Assembly: GCF_002276225.1 (NCBI RefSeq)
Contig: NZ_NQNY01000002.1
Coordinates: 1-64,000 of the forward strand
Direction: 5' to 3'
From: Mycoplasmopsis agassizii
Lineage (GTDB): Bacteria > Bacillota_I > Bacilli_A > Mycoplasmatales > Metamycoplasmataceae
Length of the DNA: 64,000 nucleotides
The translations under genes were made by a program, and so were the position numbers. Under the pieces are notes generated by a model. It had not been told where the DNA came from, made no database searches, and saw only the letters and a program-made list of their open reading frames with translations. Positions 9,955-22,117 of the stretch are shown here, piece after piece (within the stretch, counting starts at the first letter, position 1; every line of letters starts with the position of its first letter).

Positions 9955-10324
9955 GTTTTTATTATCTAACTAAAATCATCAAAATAAAATAAATAAAAAA
10001 TATTTGTAGTTTTTTACTATATTTGTAACTAAAATTTGAAATTTTTTCAAATTTTAATCAGTGTTTATTCAAATAAAAAAACAGAAATATTTGAAAATGA
10101 ATTTTTAGATTTTAAAATACAAAATTAAATATGCAGTTTATGAATTTAATTAAATATTTAATCTTGTGTGATTCAATATAAAAATTGAATATGATAAAAT
10201 CATTTTTTTAAACTAGGAAGATAATTTATTTTATACTTTTTAAAAGCAAAAAAGTAGTTAAACAAAAAAATTAAAATATGCACTAAAACATCGGAAAAAA
10301 CGTGTTTTCAGAACATTTTTTAGT
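9955..10324. other. AT-rich intergenic region, no gene seen
   Basis: About 370 bp of A/T tracts upstream of the lipoprotein gene. Only short chance frames occur; a weak AAAACA/TGTTTT hairpin lies at about 10284-10312. It probably holds the lipoprotein promoter. Confidence 0.5.
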
Positions 10325-10355
10325 TTAAAAAACCCGCATTAAAATGCAGGAAAAA
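10325..10355 (-). terminator. terminator after the phosphohexomutase gene
   Basis: CCTGCAT...ATGCGG stem (one mismatch) with a T-run in the minus direction, right after the stop codon at 10357. Confidence 0.7.
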
Positions 10356-10356
10356 A

Positions 10357-11907
10357 TTATTTAAATGTTTTTTCTATTTCAGCCATCATTCAGCCAAAGC
10401 GATCGTTTGCTCAATCTTTTTGTCTTTCGGTAGCAAAAATATAAAACTTAATTTTTGGTTCAGTTCCACTAGGTCTAAGAGCCATTCAGTCATATAAACC
10501 ATTATTCATAAATTCTAATTTTAACATGTCACTTGGTGCAACTTCTTTGTTTCCATTAGAAAAATCAATTAACTTACTATTGTGTAAATTTAAGTTTCTA
10601 AATTTATGTTTGATGTCATTTAGTTGGTGTGGATTACTTGGATCTAAATCGATTGTAAAACTTTTTGAAACTACATATCCATATTTTTTGTAAATATCTT
10701 CAAGATCATCAAGTAAGATTCTACCTTTAGTTTTTGACTCACTTGCAATTTGTGAAAGAATTACAAGTGATTGCAGTGCATCTTTATCTGCTGCCATATT
10801 TTCATCTAAAAGTGATCCATAAGATTCTTCAAAACCAAATAATAATTTAGCGTTTTTATCATTTTGTTTTAAACGTTTAATCAATTCACCAATTCACTTA
10901 AATCCTGTTGCTGTTTCATAAACAGCAACATTATTTTCTTTAGAAATTGTTGCAGGTAAAGTTGTTGAAACAAATGAATGAATTAAATATTTATTTTCAG
11001 TTTTTTTGTTTTTGATTAAATAATCAAAAATCAAAATTGCTGTTTCATTACCAGTTAAAAGTTGATATTCACCATTCTTATCCTTAACACCTAAACCAAC
11101 TCGATCTGAATCAGGATCGGTAACCATCAAAATATCTGCATTATTTTCTTTAGCAATTTTAATCAGTCTTTCATAGGCTGATTTTGATTCAGGATTAGGA
11201 TTAGCAATAAAAGTAAATTCTTTATCTTCTTTCATTACTTCTTCATCATAAACTGCATTAACTTTTAAATGTCTAAAGATGTGTTTTGCATATTTTGCAC
11301 CAGTGCCATGTAAGGGTGAAAAAGCAACCTTAAGATTTGAAAAATCAGCATTTTTGCTTGCTATTTTAACTAAATCATTTTTATACTTATCAATTAAAGT
11401 AAGGTCTTTTTCAAGATCATCTTCAGCATATAAAAATAATTTATTGCTTTTATCAAACTTAAAGTGTTTTTTAGGGTATAGGTTGTAGTCTTCAAATTGC
11501 TCTACAATTTCATCAACTTCATAAGGAAGAATTTGATAACCAAATTCATTATAAAGTTTGATTCCGTTATATTCTTTAGTGTTATGTGAAGCAGTAATAT
11601 TAACTGCTCCTTGTGCTTTTTTATGTTTAACTAAATATGAAACTAATGGTGTAGGGGTGATTTCTCTTCCGTAATAAACATTAATTTTATAGTAGTTTAA
11701 AACTGCAGCAGCAGCTTCTGCAAATTGCTTGCTTTGATTACGATTGTCACGACCAATGACAATTGTAATTTTTTTTCTTTTGCCGTATTTTTTTAAAAGG
11801 CTTTTTGCAAAACCTTCAATTACTCGTTGTACATGTTTGACGTTTAATTGAGATTCATGATCACCAATTACGCCACGCATTCCGGCTGTACCAAATTCTA
11901 ATTTCAT
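10357..11907 (-). CDS. manB: phosphoglucomutase/phosphomannomutase
   Basis: A 516-residue alpha-D-phosphohexomutase. It converts glucose-6-P to glucose-1-P (or the mannose equivalents). Domain landmarks in order: FGTAGMRG, the phosphoserine loop NITASHN (about residues 105-111), the metal-binding DPDSDR, the sugar-binding GFEESYG, and the phosphate-binding RPSGTEPK near the C-terminus. The ATG at 11907 follows AAGGAGT. It is divergent from the glycogen operon, and would supply its glucose-1-P; the shared region holds two inverted repeats. Confidence 0.92.
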
Positions 11908-12244
11908 TAAAACTCCTTCTTTTCTATGTTTAAATAATAGAATTTCTTGTTTTTTATGCATTATTTAACATTTTGAAAATGTCAATAATTTAGTAAATTT
12001 TAAAATGTACATATTAATTTTACTAAATTAGTTATTTTATTTGTTTAGAAATTGCTAATATTTTTAAGAAATTTGCCCAAAATGAAAAATTTTCCACATT
12101 TATCTGCAAAGACAGAAAATTTGATATTTTTGCAGGTTAAAAAATTATAAAAATGTAAAATAAAAGTAGGTGATAAGTTAAACATTAGGTTATTATTTAA
12201 TGGAGACAACTATTACTTTAAAAGAGAGAGAAAAAGAGGTCAAA
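11908..12244. promoter_or_regulatory. divergent control region of manB and the glg operon
   Basis: A 337-bp region without a gene. It contains a 15-nt palindrome, ACATTTTGAAAATGT (11968-11982), and a 12-bp perfect inverted repeat with arms TAATTTAGTAAA (11986-11997) and TTTACTAAATTA (12019-12030). A TAAAAT box near 12155-12165 could serve glgA. Operator function is inferred. Confidence 0.5.
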
Positions 12245-13684
12245 ATGAAGATTTGATATGTTTCAGCCGAGAGTTATCCATTTATCAAAACAGGTGGATT
12301 AGGAGATGTTAGTTACGCCTTCCCTCGTGCTTTAAGTAAAATCGGAGTAAAGGCAAGAGTGATCTTACCTTTCTTTTACACGATACCCGAAAAGTATACA
12401 TCACAAATGGTAGACTACTTACAGTGAAGTATGCAACTTGGTTCTAAAAATTACCAAGTTATTGTTAAACAACTTAGATATGGAAATATCGATTATTTCT
12501 TTATCGCCAAAAATGAAAACCCTGACAACAAACTATTAAGCATTTATAGTAATTACACTAATGCTTTCGACTTTATGTTTTTTTCAAAAGCCATCATCCG
12601 TTTCTTAGAAATAGAAGATGAAAAACCTGAGATTCTACATTTAAACGATTGGCACACAGGGTTAATCGCTTTATTACTTAAAATGTCAGGAAATTCTGAA
12701 TTAAGTAAAATCAAGGTAATTTTTACAATTCACAATTTACAATACCAAGGACAATTCGGTGCTGAGCATGTGTTGTCTGCTTTTGGTTGAGAGAAAAATA
12801 AAAACGTAATTGAAAAAACTGTTAGTGATGGAGTATTTTCATTCATGAAAACAGGAATAGTATATTCAGACAGAGTTACAACAGTTAGCCCAACTTATAT
12901 GCTAGAAATTCAAGGTGGCGAATTTGGAATGGGACTTGATGGATTATTAAGAGAACATTCTAGCAAGTTATCAGGTATCTTAAATGGTCTTGATACAGAA
13001 ATCTATAGCCCTAATGCTGATGAATTTTTAAAAGAAAACTATGATGAAAACACTTGAGAAAGAGCTAAAAAAGTTAATAAAAAATTCTTACAAGAAAAAT
13101 CTAATTTAGAAGTTAGTGACTCTAAATTTGTAATAGGAATTGTTTCAAGATTAGCAAATCAAAAAGGATTTGACATTTTTGATTTAGCGCTACCAATTTT
13201 ACAAAATGAAAACCCTAATATTCAATTTGTAATTTTAGGTACAGGTGACAAAGTTTATGAAAATAATCTAGCAAGAACCTGTCATAATCAAAACAAAAAC
13301 TGTACATTTATTAATGATTTTAGTGAAGAATTTGCTCACCAAATTTATGCAGGATCAGATGCCTTTTTAGTGCCATCATATTTTGAGCCTTGTGGTCTAA
13401 CACAATTAATTTCATTGAAATACGGATCAGTTCCAATTGTTAGAAAAACAGGTGGTTTAGCTGATACAGTTATTGATATTGAAAAACCAAATGCAACTGG
13501 ATTTAACTTTGAAAAGTTCTCAGTTGAAGAACTAGTTGCTGTTGTTAAAAAAGCCGAAAATGTTTTCCAAAATGATAAAAAACGTTGAACTGAAATCGTC
13601 AATGCAGGAATTAGATCGAGATTTAGTTGAGATGTCATTGCTGAACAGTATTTGGAGCTTTATAAACAACATGTCGCAAAATAG
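12245..13684 (+). CDS. glgA: glycogen synthase (ADP-glucose)
   Basis: A 479-residue GT5 glycosyltransferase. It adds glucose from ADP-glucose to an alpha-1,4-glucan. Seen: the ADP-binding KTGGLGD at residues 15-21, LHLNDWHTGL, TIHNLQYQG, the GIVSRLANQKGFD hinge of the second Rossmann domain and the catalytic-acid motif SYFEPCGL. Length is normal for the family. The start at 12245 gives the canonical MKIWYVSAESYPF and follows AGAGG; an in-frame ATG 45 nt upstream would add a charged tail. First gene of the operon, overlapping glgB by 14 nt. Confidence 0.95.
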
Positions 13685-15578
13685 TAAGAAAACAAATCCT
13701 AAAAAAGTTGATATTTTAAAATTTACTGAAGGGTGGCATTCAAGCCTTTATGATGAACTTGGAGTTCATCCTATTTCAAATGAATCAGGTTCAGGGTTCA
13801 TTTTTAGAGTCTATGCACCAAATGCTAAGCATGTTAATGTTTTAATTTTTCAGGGAATTAAAACACATGTTTTTGCAACAGTTAAAAAAGAGCACGGAAT
13901 TTGAGAAACAATTATCCATGGTGTAACTTATGGAGATTTTTACAAATTTGAAGTTATTGATTGAACTAACTTTTCAAAATATAAAACTGATCCTTTTGGT
14001 TTTTATAACCAACAGGCACCGTTTTTTAATAGCATAATTTATGATCGCAAAAGATATAAATGACATGATAAAGAATTCCTAAAAGCACGTAAAACACGGG
14101 ATTTTCGTTCAGAACCAATGGCTATTTACGAAGTTCATTTAGGTTCGTGAAAAAAAACTTTGGACAATCAGTTTTTAAATTATAAAGACTTAGCTCACCT
14201 ACTAATTGACTACGTTTTAGATATGGGTTATACTCATATTGAATTTTTACCATTAGCCGAGCACCCTTTTATTGGTTCTTGAGGATATCAGGTTACAGGC
14301 TATTTTGGAGCAACAAGTCGTTATGGAAATCCTGATGAATTAAAATATTTAATTGATTATGCTCATAAAAATGGCATCAAAGTAATCATGGATTTTGTTC
14401 CAGTTCACTACAATAAAGATGATCATGGTCTATATAAATTCGATGGAACTCATTCAACTTTCTCATCAGAAATTGAATTTGATCGAGAAAATTATTTATG
14501 AGGTACAGCAAATTTTGATCTAGGAAAAAATGAAGTAAAAAGTTTTTTACTTTCTTCTTTAGGTTATTGAATTGAAGAATTTCATATTGATGGTTTCCGT
14601 TTTGATGCGGTTTCTTACATAATTTATTATCAAGGAAATTCCAAAGCTGGTGTTAATCCTGATGGCGTGGAATTTATTAAAAGTACTATTTCAAATATTA
14701 AAAAACTACATCCTGATATCTTAATTATTGCTGAAGATTCATCAGCTTTTCCTGATGTTACAAGTGCAATTTCTGATGGTGGATTAGGTTTTGATTTAAA
14801 GTGAGACCTAGGTTTTTCAAACGATTTATTCCGATTTATGAAGAAAGAATTCATTGAAAGAAAACACAGTTTTAATGCCTTTAATGACATAACTTTTTCA
14901 ATGGTTTACAACTTCAATGAAAAATTCTTACTTGCTTTTTCACATGATGAAGTAGTTCATTTAAAACGTTCACTAATGAATAAAAGTCCTGGTTTTTACG
15001 ACCAAAAAATGAGACAATCAAAGTTAATGATTTCTTATATGTTTGCTCATCCAGGTAAAAAACTTTTATTTATGGGAATTGATATTGCTCAGTTTAAAGA
15101 GTGAAATGAAAGAGTCAGTTTAGATTGACATCTTTTAGAAAATCAATTGCATTACCAACATTGAGATTTTGTTAAGGATTTAATCCATACATATAAACAA
15201 GAGCCATCTTTATATGTAAAAGATTTTGATAAAGATGCATTTGAATGAGTTTTAGTAAATGAACTTGATAATATTTTTGTTTTTAAACGCTATGGGAAAA
15301 CAAAAAACGATGAAATGCTAGTTGTTTTAAATTTCTCTGATAACTACTATGAAAATTATAGTTTTAAGTTAAATCTAAATAGTAAAAATCCATTAAATAT
15401 TAGATACAGCGAAATTTTAAATAGTGACAATTTAAAATATGGAGGTAGTGGTGCAATTAACAGCTTAAGTGCTGAAAATGGCATTCTAGATCCTTTCCAA
15501 GACTATGAAAATAGTTGAAGGTTATCTTTAAAAATTGCACCTTTTGCAGCAATTTTTTTAAAAAAAATTAAGAAGTAA
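13671..15578 (+). CDS. glgB: 1,4-alpha-glucan branching enzyme
   Basis: A 635-residue GH13 enzyme which makes alpha-1,6 branches. An N-terminal CBM48-like part (about residues 35-120) precedes the barrel. The GH13 conserved regions are visible: [18 protein letters not shown] (nucleophile Asp), [10 protein letters not shown] (acid Glu) and FSHDEVVH. The sequence EVHLGSW and GYQVTGYF are typical of GlgB. The ATG lies inside the glgA end, so translation is likely coupled. Length matches the Bacillus enzyme. Confidence 0.95.
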
Positions 15579-15596
15579 TTCAGAAAGTTCACTAAC

Positions 15597-17771
15597 ATGC
15601 CAACAAGTTTAATACCTCAGTTTTTTCAAAACAACTACCGTGAAAATCTGCAAGCCTACTATGATAGGTGAGATTTAGTCACATTAAGCGCCCCTAAGAA
15701 TTTTTATCATAAGGGTGATGCTTTCAATATTTTTATTGAGCAAGAGCACACCACTTACCAGGCGTATATTTTAAATATTGAATCTTATGAAGGTAGAGAC
15801 TATGTTAAGTTAAAAGTGCCAAGACGCTTATATAATGTGCGTAGCCGCCATTATATTATTGATAAAGAAAATAATCATATTCCAATCAAAGCTGGTTCAA
15901 TTGTTTTTCAACCAGATTTTGATCGTTTTATTTATTATTCAGGTAATGATCTAGGTTATCACTATAGCAAAGAAGAAACTAAATTTGTTTTATATGCTCC
16001 TTTAGCAATTTCTGTTAGTTTAGTAATTTATAATCCTGATACTAAGGAAGAATTACAAAGAGTCTTAATGGAAGATCGTAATAACGGCACTTATAGTGTA
16101 ACGCTTGATGGTGATTGTGAGTTAATTCATTATCGTTATGCAGTTTTTTCTAATGATGAAGAAACTTTAACAGTTGATCCATACGCTTTTGCTTCGAATG
16201 CAAACAGTGAATTTTCTTGTGTAATTGATAAGTCAAAAACTGATCCTGCAATGGAATTTCCTAAGGTTAAAAAACCGATTAAAAACTATACAGATGCAAT
16301 CATTTATGAGTTAAATGTCAGAGATTTTACTGATAGTGGTTTTTTTGTAAATCGAGGTAAGTTTTTAGGTTTAACTGAGGAAAATTTAAAAGATCAACAA
16401 GGTAATAAAATTGGTCTAGATTATTTAATTGAACTAGGAATTACGCATGTACAATTACTTCCTATTTACGATTTTCAAACAATTAACGAAATGACTTATC
16501 CAAAGGCAAATGAGTATAATTGAGGTTATGACCCTGTGCAATTTAACGTTCCTGAAGGCTCGTACGCTCTTTATCCTAATAACCCTTATAGCCGTATTTT
16601 TGAACTCAAAAAAATGATTTCAAAATTGCATGAAAAAAATATTGCAGTAGTTATGGATGTGGTTTTTAATCACGTTTATCAAACCTCTAATTTTTCATGA
16701 CAAAAAATTATTCCTGGTTATTATTTTAGGTTTGATCAGCACGGATTTTTTTCAAACGCATCAGGAGTTGGTAACGATGTTGCTAGCGAAAGATTAATGG
16801 TTAGAAAATATATCGTGGACATGTGTCGCTATTGAATCACCGAATTTAAATTAGATGGATTTAGATTTGATTTAATGGGTTTAATTGATGTTGAAACCAT
16901 GAATGCCATTACTAAAATGGCTCATAAAATTAATCCTAATTTTATTATTTATGGTGAAGGTTGAAACATGCCAACTGCTTCATTATTACCAATGGCTCAC
17001 ATGCAACATCACCAAATGCTCCCAAAAATCGGCTTTTTCAATGATTATTTTAGAAATACAATTCGTGGTAGTCATTGAGATAAAAACGATACAGGGTATG
17101 CTAGTGGAAACTTTTTAGTCTTTAATAAAGCTTCAAACGCCATCATGGCATCACTAGGAATTAACGGCTTTCATTCAATTTTTGATGAACCCTGACAAAG
17201 TGTTAACTATATTGAAGTTCATGATAACCAAACTTTTTATGATTTTATTCAAGAACAATTACCAACTTATAATGATGATACGTTGCAAAAAATTGCTTTA
17301 ATGGGATTAGCGATTGTGATTTTATCGCAAGGAATCCCTGTAATTCATGCAGGTCAGGAATTATTCAGAACCAAATTTGGTGAAGATAATACTTACAATA
17401 AATCAATCAGTTATAACCGTTTTGATTGAAACAAAATTAGTGAACATTATTGGGATTTAAACTTCATCAAAAGACTGATTTCAATTAGAAAAACCTACTC
17501 TTTATTCAGGTTAAATACTAATGCTGATATTCAAAAATATGTGAAGGTAGAGCGCTCAAAAAGTGGGCTAACTGTCTATATTTTAGAAAATGAAGTAGAT
17601 AGTTTTCTAGTTTTAATCAACAACACCAGTTACAATCAAGACTACTTTTTTACAAATGGTAAAATGCACGTCTTGACTAATAACTATCATCAATATCCTG
17701 AAATGGATGATGAAAAAATTACTATTAGACCATTTGGTTTTTACGTGTTACATAAACCCGTAAAAAGATAA
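15597..17771 (+). CDS. pulA: type I pullulanase (glycogen debranching)
   Basis: A 724-residue GH13 enzyme which cleaves alpha-1,6 branches. It has an N-terminal beta domain of about 100 residues, a CBM48-like module (FVLYAPLAISV), and a barrel with the pullulanase signature YNWGYDP, VMDVVFNHV, DGFRFDLMG, YGEGWNM and IEVHDNQ. There is no signal peptide, so it acts inside the cell, most simply on the polymer made by GlgA/GlgB. The GlgX-type alternative is less likely given YNWGYDP. It starts 18 nt after glgB and ends 9 nt before glgC. Confidence 0.92.
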
Positions 17772-17780
17772 GGAAAAGAT

Positions 17781-18905
17781 ATGAAAAAAGAAACAGTCGC
17801 TTTAATTTTAGCGGGGGGACAAGGTTCAAGACTTGGTAAATTAACCGAGCATATTGCTAAACCAGCAGTACCTTTTGGTGGAAGATATCGCATTATCGAT
17901 TTTGCTTTAAGTAACTGTACAAATAGCGGAATTGAAACAGTTGGAATTTTAACGCAATACAAACCACTTGCTTTAACTAGGCATATTGGTGTAGGAATGG
18001 CGTGAGATTTAGACCGTTTAAACGCTGGAATCACGATTTTATCACCACAAGTTAAAGGTAAAACAGGTAATTGATATGAAGGAACAGCACATGCTGTTTA
18101 TGAAAATTTTGAATATATTGAAGAATATGATCCTGAATATTTATTAATCCTTTCAGGAGATCATATTTACAAAATGGACTATTCTTTGTTAATTGATTAT
18201 CATAAAAATCATGAAGCAGATGTCACAATTGCTGCTATGGAAGTACCTTGAGAAGATGCAAGTCGTTTTGGTATTTTAAATGTTGATAGCGAACGCAAAA
18301 TTGTTGAATTTGAAGAAAAACCAGCAAAACCCAAATCAAATTTAGCTTCAATGGGGATCTATGTTTTTAGTTGAAAAGTTTTAAGAGATGTGATGAACTA
18401 TTGTACTGAAAATAAAATCAATGTGCATGATTTTGGACACAATGTTTTACCTTATATGCTAAAAGCAGGTAAAAGTATTTTCGCTTATCCTTTCGTAGGA
18501 TATTGACGTGATGTTGGAACTGTTGCAAGTTATTGAGAGGCAAATCTTGACTTAATCAACTATCAAAGTGAACTAGATTTATCAGATCGTAAGTGAGTAA
18601 TTTACACAAAAGGAAATAGTTTACCACCTCAATATATAGGTGATAGTGCAACTATTAAAAAGTCATTTATAGCTAATGGATCAGTAATTTATGGTCATGT
18701 GGAAAATTCCATGATTTTTCCAGGTGTAACTATTGAAAAAGGAGCAGTTGTTAAAGATTCAGTTGTTATGGGTCTAAGTAAAGTAGGAGCAAATTCTAAA
18801 ATAACTAAATCAGTCGTTATGGAAAATGTGAAAGTTCCTGAAAATAAATTAATAAAATCAGCTGATGAAAATGAAGTTTTTGTCTATGCAGGGGAGGGTA
18901 AATAA
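17781..18905 (+). CDS. glgC: glucose-1-phosphate adenylyltransferase, catalytic subunit
   Basis: A 374-residue ADP-glucose pyrophosphorylase, the first committed step to glycogen. The nucleotide motif [36 protein letters not shown], the [11 protein letters not shown] loop and VEFEEKP all match Firmicutes-type GlgC. The C-terminal third is a left-handed beta-helix with the expected hexapeptide-like repeats ([19 protein letters not shown]). It has the catalytic features missing in the next gene. Shine-Dalgarno AAGGAAA precedes the ATG. Its TAA overlaps the glgD ATG. Confidence 0.95.
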
Positions 18906-20023
18906 TGTCACTACATAAGAATGTAATTGCAATTGTTGATGCTAACGAAAATGCAAGTCGTATTCGTGGTTTAGGTGTATCACACGCTAAACCAATCATG
19001 CCTGTTTTAGCACGTTATAACCTAGTTGATTTTGCTTTTTCTAACTTGATTTATGCAGGAATTTATCCAGTATTTTTATTAGTAGATAAACCTAATCGCC
19101 ACATTTTTAACTATATTGGTACAGGTAGTCCGTGAAACTTAAATCGCAGAAGTAACGGTATCCACTACTTATTTTCAACCAAAGAACAAATTGGTACAGG
19201 TAACAATTTAGGCGCTTTATATAAGACAGTTTCATTTGTTAAAAGTATTGACCGTGATGTTGTTTTATTAACAAATACCAATACAATTAATCGTATTGAT
19301 TATGTTGAAATGTATGAAAAGTTAAAAACTTCTGGTGCGGATATTGTTTGAGCATTTCGCCGTGAAGCAAATCATGATCGTTACTTAAATATGGAAATTT
19401 TAAAGTTCAATGCTCGAACTGAAAAAGTTGTTAATTTTGGTATTAATACAGGAAGTAAAGAAGAAATAAAAATTGATTTAGGAATTTTTATGATGTCTAA
19501 AAAAATGTATTTATCTTTAATTAGTGAAGCTGTTGAATTAAATATTAATAGCAAGTTTGAAACTTTCTTAAAATCAAAAGTTGAAGAATTGAAAATCATC
19601 GCTTATGAAATTGATACATGAGTAGGATTTTTAAATAGTGCTGAAGAATATTTTGAAAATCAATTAAAACTAATGAATGATCAAAATATTGCAGTGGAAA
19701 CTTTCACAAAATTTCCACTTTATACTCGTGAATTAGATCAAACTTCTTCATATTACAGTCAAAGCGCCAGCGTTTCAAATTCCTTATTAGCAAGTGGCTG
19801 CAAAATTAAAGGAAAAGTAAAAAATTCAATTCTTTTTAGAGGTGTTGAAATCGGTAAAAATGCTGAAGTAGAAGACTCAATTATTTTAAGCAATGTTATC
19901 ATTGGAGATAACGTAAAACTTAAAAATATTATTATTGATGAGAATGCAATTATTTCATCTGAAAAGACACTAATTGCAGATAAAAAGTCACCATTAGTAA
20001 TAATGAAAAATTCTAAAATTTAG
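18905..20023 (+). CDS. glgD: glucose-1-phosphate adenylyltransferase, regulatory subunit
   Basis: A 372-residue homologue of GlgC. The N-terminal motif is degraded: where GlgC has GGQGSRLG this protein has DANENASRIRG, and the GDHIY loop is replaced by TNTNTI. This is the pattern of GlgD, which in Firmicutes such as Geobacillus and Streptococcus forms a heterotetramer with GlgC and modulates it. The C-terminal beta-helix repeats remain (ILFRGVEIG, IILSNVIIG). Last gene of the operon, followed by a terminator. Confidence 0.92.
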
Positions 20024-20030
20024 TTCTAAA

Positions 20031-20069
20031 AGAGCCTTTTTTCCGATCTATTTGGAAGAAAGGTTTTTT
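20031..20069 (+). terminator. terminator of the glg operon
   Basis: CCTTTTTTCC/GGAAGAAAGG, a 10-bp stem with one wobble, followed by six T. Confidence 0.85.
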
Positions 20070-20542
20070 ATTTTGCCTATTTGGAAAATAGTTTTTAAAA
20101 ATACTTGTTCTAAAATTTTATTTATGTTTTTTCAATATAAAATACATTCTTTTTTTTGAATACATAACATGACTTTAAAAATCATTTTTATAGGTGTAAA
20201 ACAACAGTTTCATTATGTTCTTATTTGAATAAGAAAAAGGTGCAAAAAAGACTGGATGAACTATGATTTAAAATTACATTTTTTTGAATTATTTATTCAA
20301 AAAAACATTTTCATTTATTTTTTTAAAACACACCAAGAGGCTTTGTAAAATGAATTCGAAAATGAAAATAAAGCAGTTTTTTTCAGAAATGTCATAAATT
20401 TGTAAAAATAGTTCGTTCAAGTGAAAAATAAATGAATAAAAATATGAAAATTTTCATATTTTGAAGAATTAATAAAGAAAAAAGTCATATCTTATTTTTT
20501 AATATTATCATTTAGTTATATTAAATTTGCTCTGGAGGAGTT
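20070..20542. other. AT-rich intergenic region before dhaK
   Basis: About 470 bp with no convincing coding frame. It contains long T tracts and short chance hairpins only. The dhaK promoter must lie in the last 60 bp; TATATT at about 20515-20522 is a possible -10. Confidence 0.45.
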
Positions 20543-21523
20543 ATGAAAAAATTAATAAATAAAAGCGAGAACATTGTTCGAGAAATGCTTGAAGGAATTG
20601 CGTTTGCAAATCCTGATGTAAAAGTTGATTATGAAAATCAAGTTGTTTATAAAAAGAATTTAAATAAGGATAAAGTTACTTTAATTTCAGGTGGAGGTTC
20701 AGGACATGAACCTGCTCACGCAGGTTATATTGCAAAAGGTATGCTTGATGCAGCAGTTTGTGGAGAAGTTTTTACTTCACCTACATCAATTATGGTTAAT
20801 GAGGCAATTGAATTAACCAAAAGTAACAAAGGCACTTTATTGATTATTAAAAACTATACAGGTGATGTTTTGAATTTTACAATTGCTAAAGATATGGCTA
20901 GTGAAATGGGTTACAATGTCGAAACAGTTGTTGTTAATGATGATGTCGCCGTTGAAAATTCAACCTATACAGCTGGTCGAAGGGGTATTGCAGGAACAAT
21001 TTTTGTCCATAAAATTGCAGGTGCAGCAGCAGAAAAAGGCATGAGCCTTTTAGAAGTTAAAAGAGTTGCTGAAAAGGTAATCAACAATGTTAAAAGTATG
21101 GGTTTATCAATTGGTCAGGCTATCGTACCTTCAGTTGGTAAAGCATCATTTACTTTAGAAGATGATGAAATTGAATTGGGTTTAGGAATTCATGGTGAGC
21201 CTGGAGTTAAAAAAGAAAAAATGCAATCATCTGAATTTTTAGTTTGAAAACTATTAGACCATATTTTAGTAGAAGATGACTATACTCAAGGAGAAGTTGC
21301 GATTTTATTAAACGGACTAGGTGGAACACCTTTAATGGAACAATATATTGCTTTAAATGATGCTAGAAAGTATCTAGAAAGTAAAAACATTAAAGTTACA
21401 TATGCAAAAGTAGGTAACTTTATGACAGCATTAGAAATGCCAGGAATTTCTATTTCATTATTAAAACTGGATTCAGAAATTAAAGAATTATTACTAGAGA
21501 AAAGCGAAGCAAGCCAATGATAA
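20543..21523 (+). CDS. dhaK: dihydroxyacetone kinase subunit K
   Basis: A 326-residue protein that binds dihydroxyacetone covalently. SGGGSGHEP gives His55, and GLGIHGEPG gives His217, the residue that forms the hemiaminal in the E. coli enzyme (His218 there). LINKSENIV at the start and NYTGDVLNF are also typical. A TGA-Trp is the last codon before the TAA at 21521, and dhaL starts inside the end. A strong Shine-Dalgarno, GGAGGAG, precedes the ATG. It would make DHA-phosphate for glycolysis. Confidence 0.94.
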
Positions 21524-22116
21524 ATAATCATAAATTAGTAGAAATTTTTAAAACTATTGCAAGAGAAATTAGTTTAAGAAAAAACGAATTAACCGAATTA
21601 GATAGACTAATTGGTGATAGCGACCACGGAACCAATATGGACAGAGGTTTTAGTAATGTTTTAAGTGAAATCGATAATTACAAAGATAAAGATTTAAGCG
21701 AAATCTTTACCTTTGTTGGTAAATCACTAATGGCTAAAATAGGTGGCGCATCAGGTCCTTTATATGGCATGGTTTTTGTAAGATCAGCTTCTATTTTTAA
21801 AGATCAACCAGTTCTTAATCAAGAATTATTTCAAAGATTTTTAACTTCAGCAGTTGCTTCTTTGCAAACTTATGGACAGGCTAATTATTTAGATAAAACT
21901 ATGTTAGATGTTTGAATTCCACTAACCAAGGAATATCAACATAACAAAAACAAAATGGATTTAATTAAGCAAATTGATGAATATGTAATGGCTACAAAAG
22001 TTCGTCAGGCTTTAAAGGGGCGTGCTTCTTATTTAAAAGAGCGCTCAATTGGTGTAATTGACCCTGGCTCACTATCTAGTTCAATAATTTTGAAAGAATT
22101 TATTAAGGAAATCTAA
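21517..22116 (+). CDS. dhaL: dihydroxyacetone kinase subunit L
   Basis: A 199-residue ADP-binding subunit. It transfers phosphate from a tightly bound ADP/ATP to DHA on DhaK. The metal and nucleotide motif LIGDSDHGTNMDRGF and KIGGASGPLYG are visible, and GSLSSS near the end. It overlaps dhaK by 7 nt and is followed after one base by dhaM. Confidence 0.93.
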
Positions 22117-22117
22117 A

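Noticed and set aside
12200-12244. Upstream in-frame ATG for glgA
   Set aside because: It would add 15 mostly charged residues before the canonical MKIWYVSAE start, and the AGAGG ribosome site sits before the 12245 ATG.
12245-20023. Apparent frameshifts and pseudogenes in the glg operon
   Set aside because: All breaks seen in a standard-code view are TGA codons at conserved Trp positions; every frame is intact when TGA is read as Trp.
20070-20542. Small RNA or riboswitch before dhaK
   Set aside because: Only weak AT hairpins are present and no known aptamer pattern can be built.
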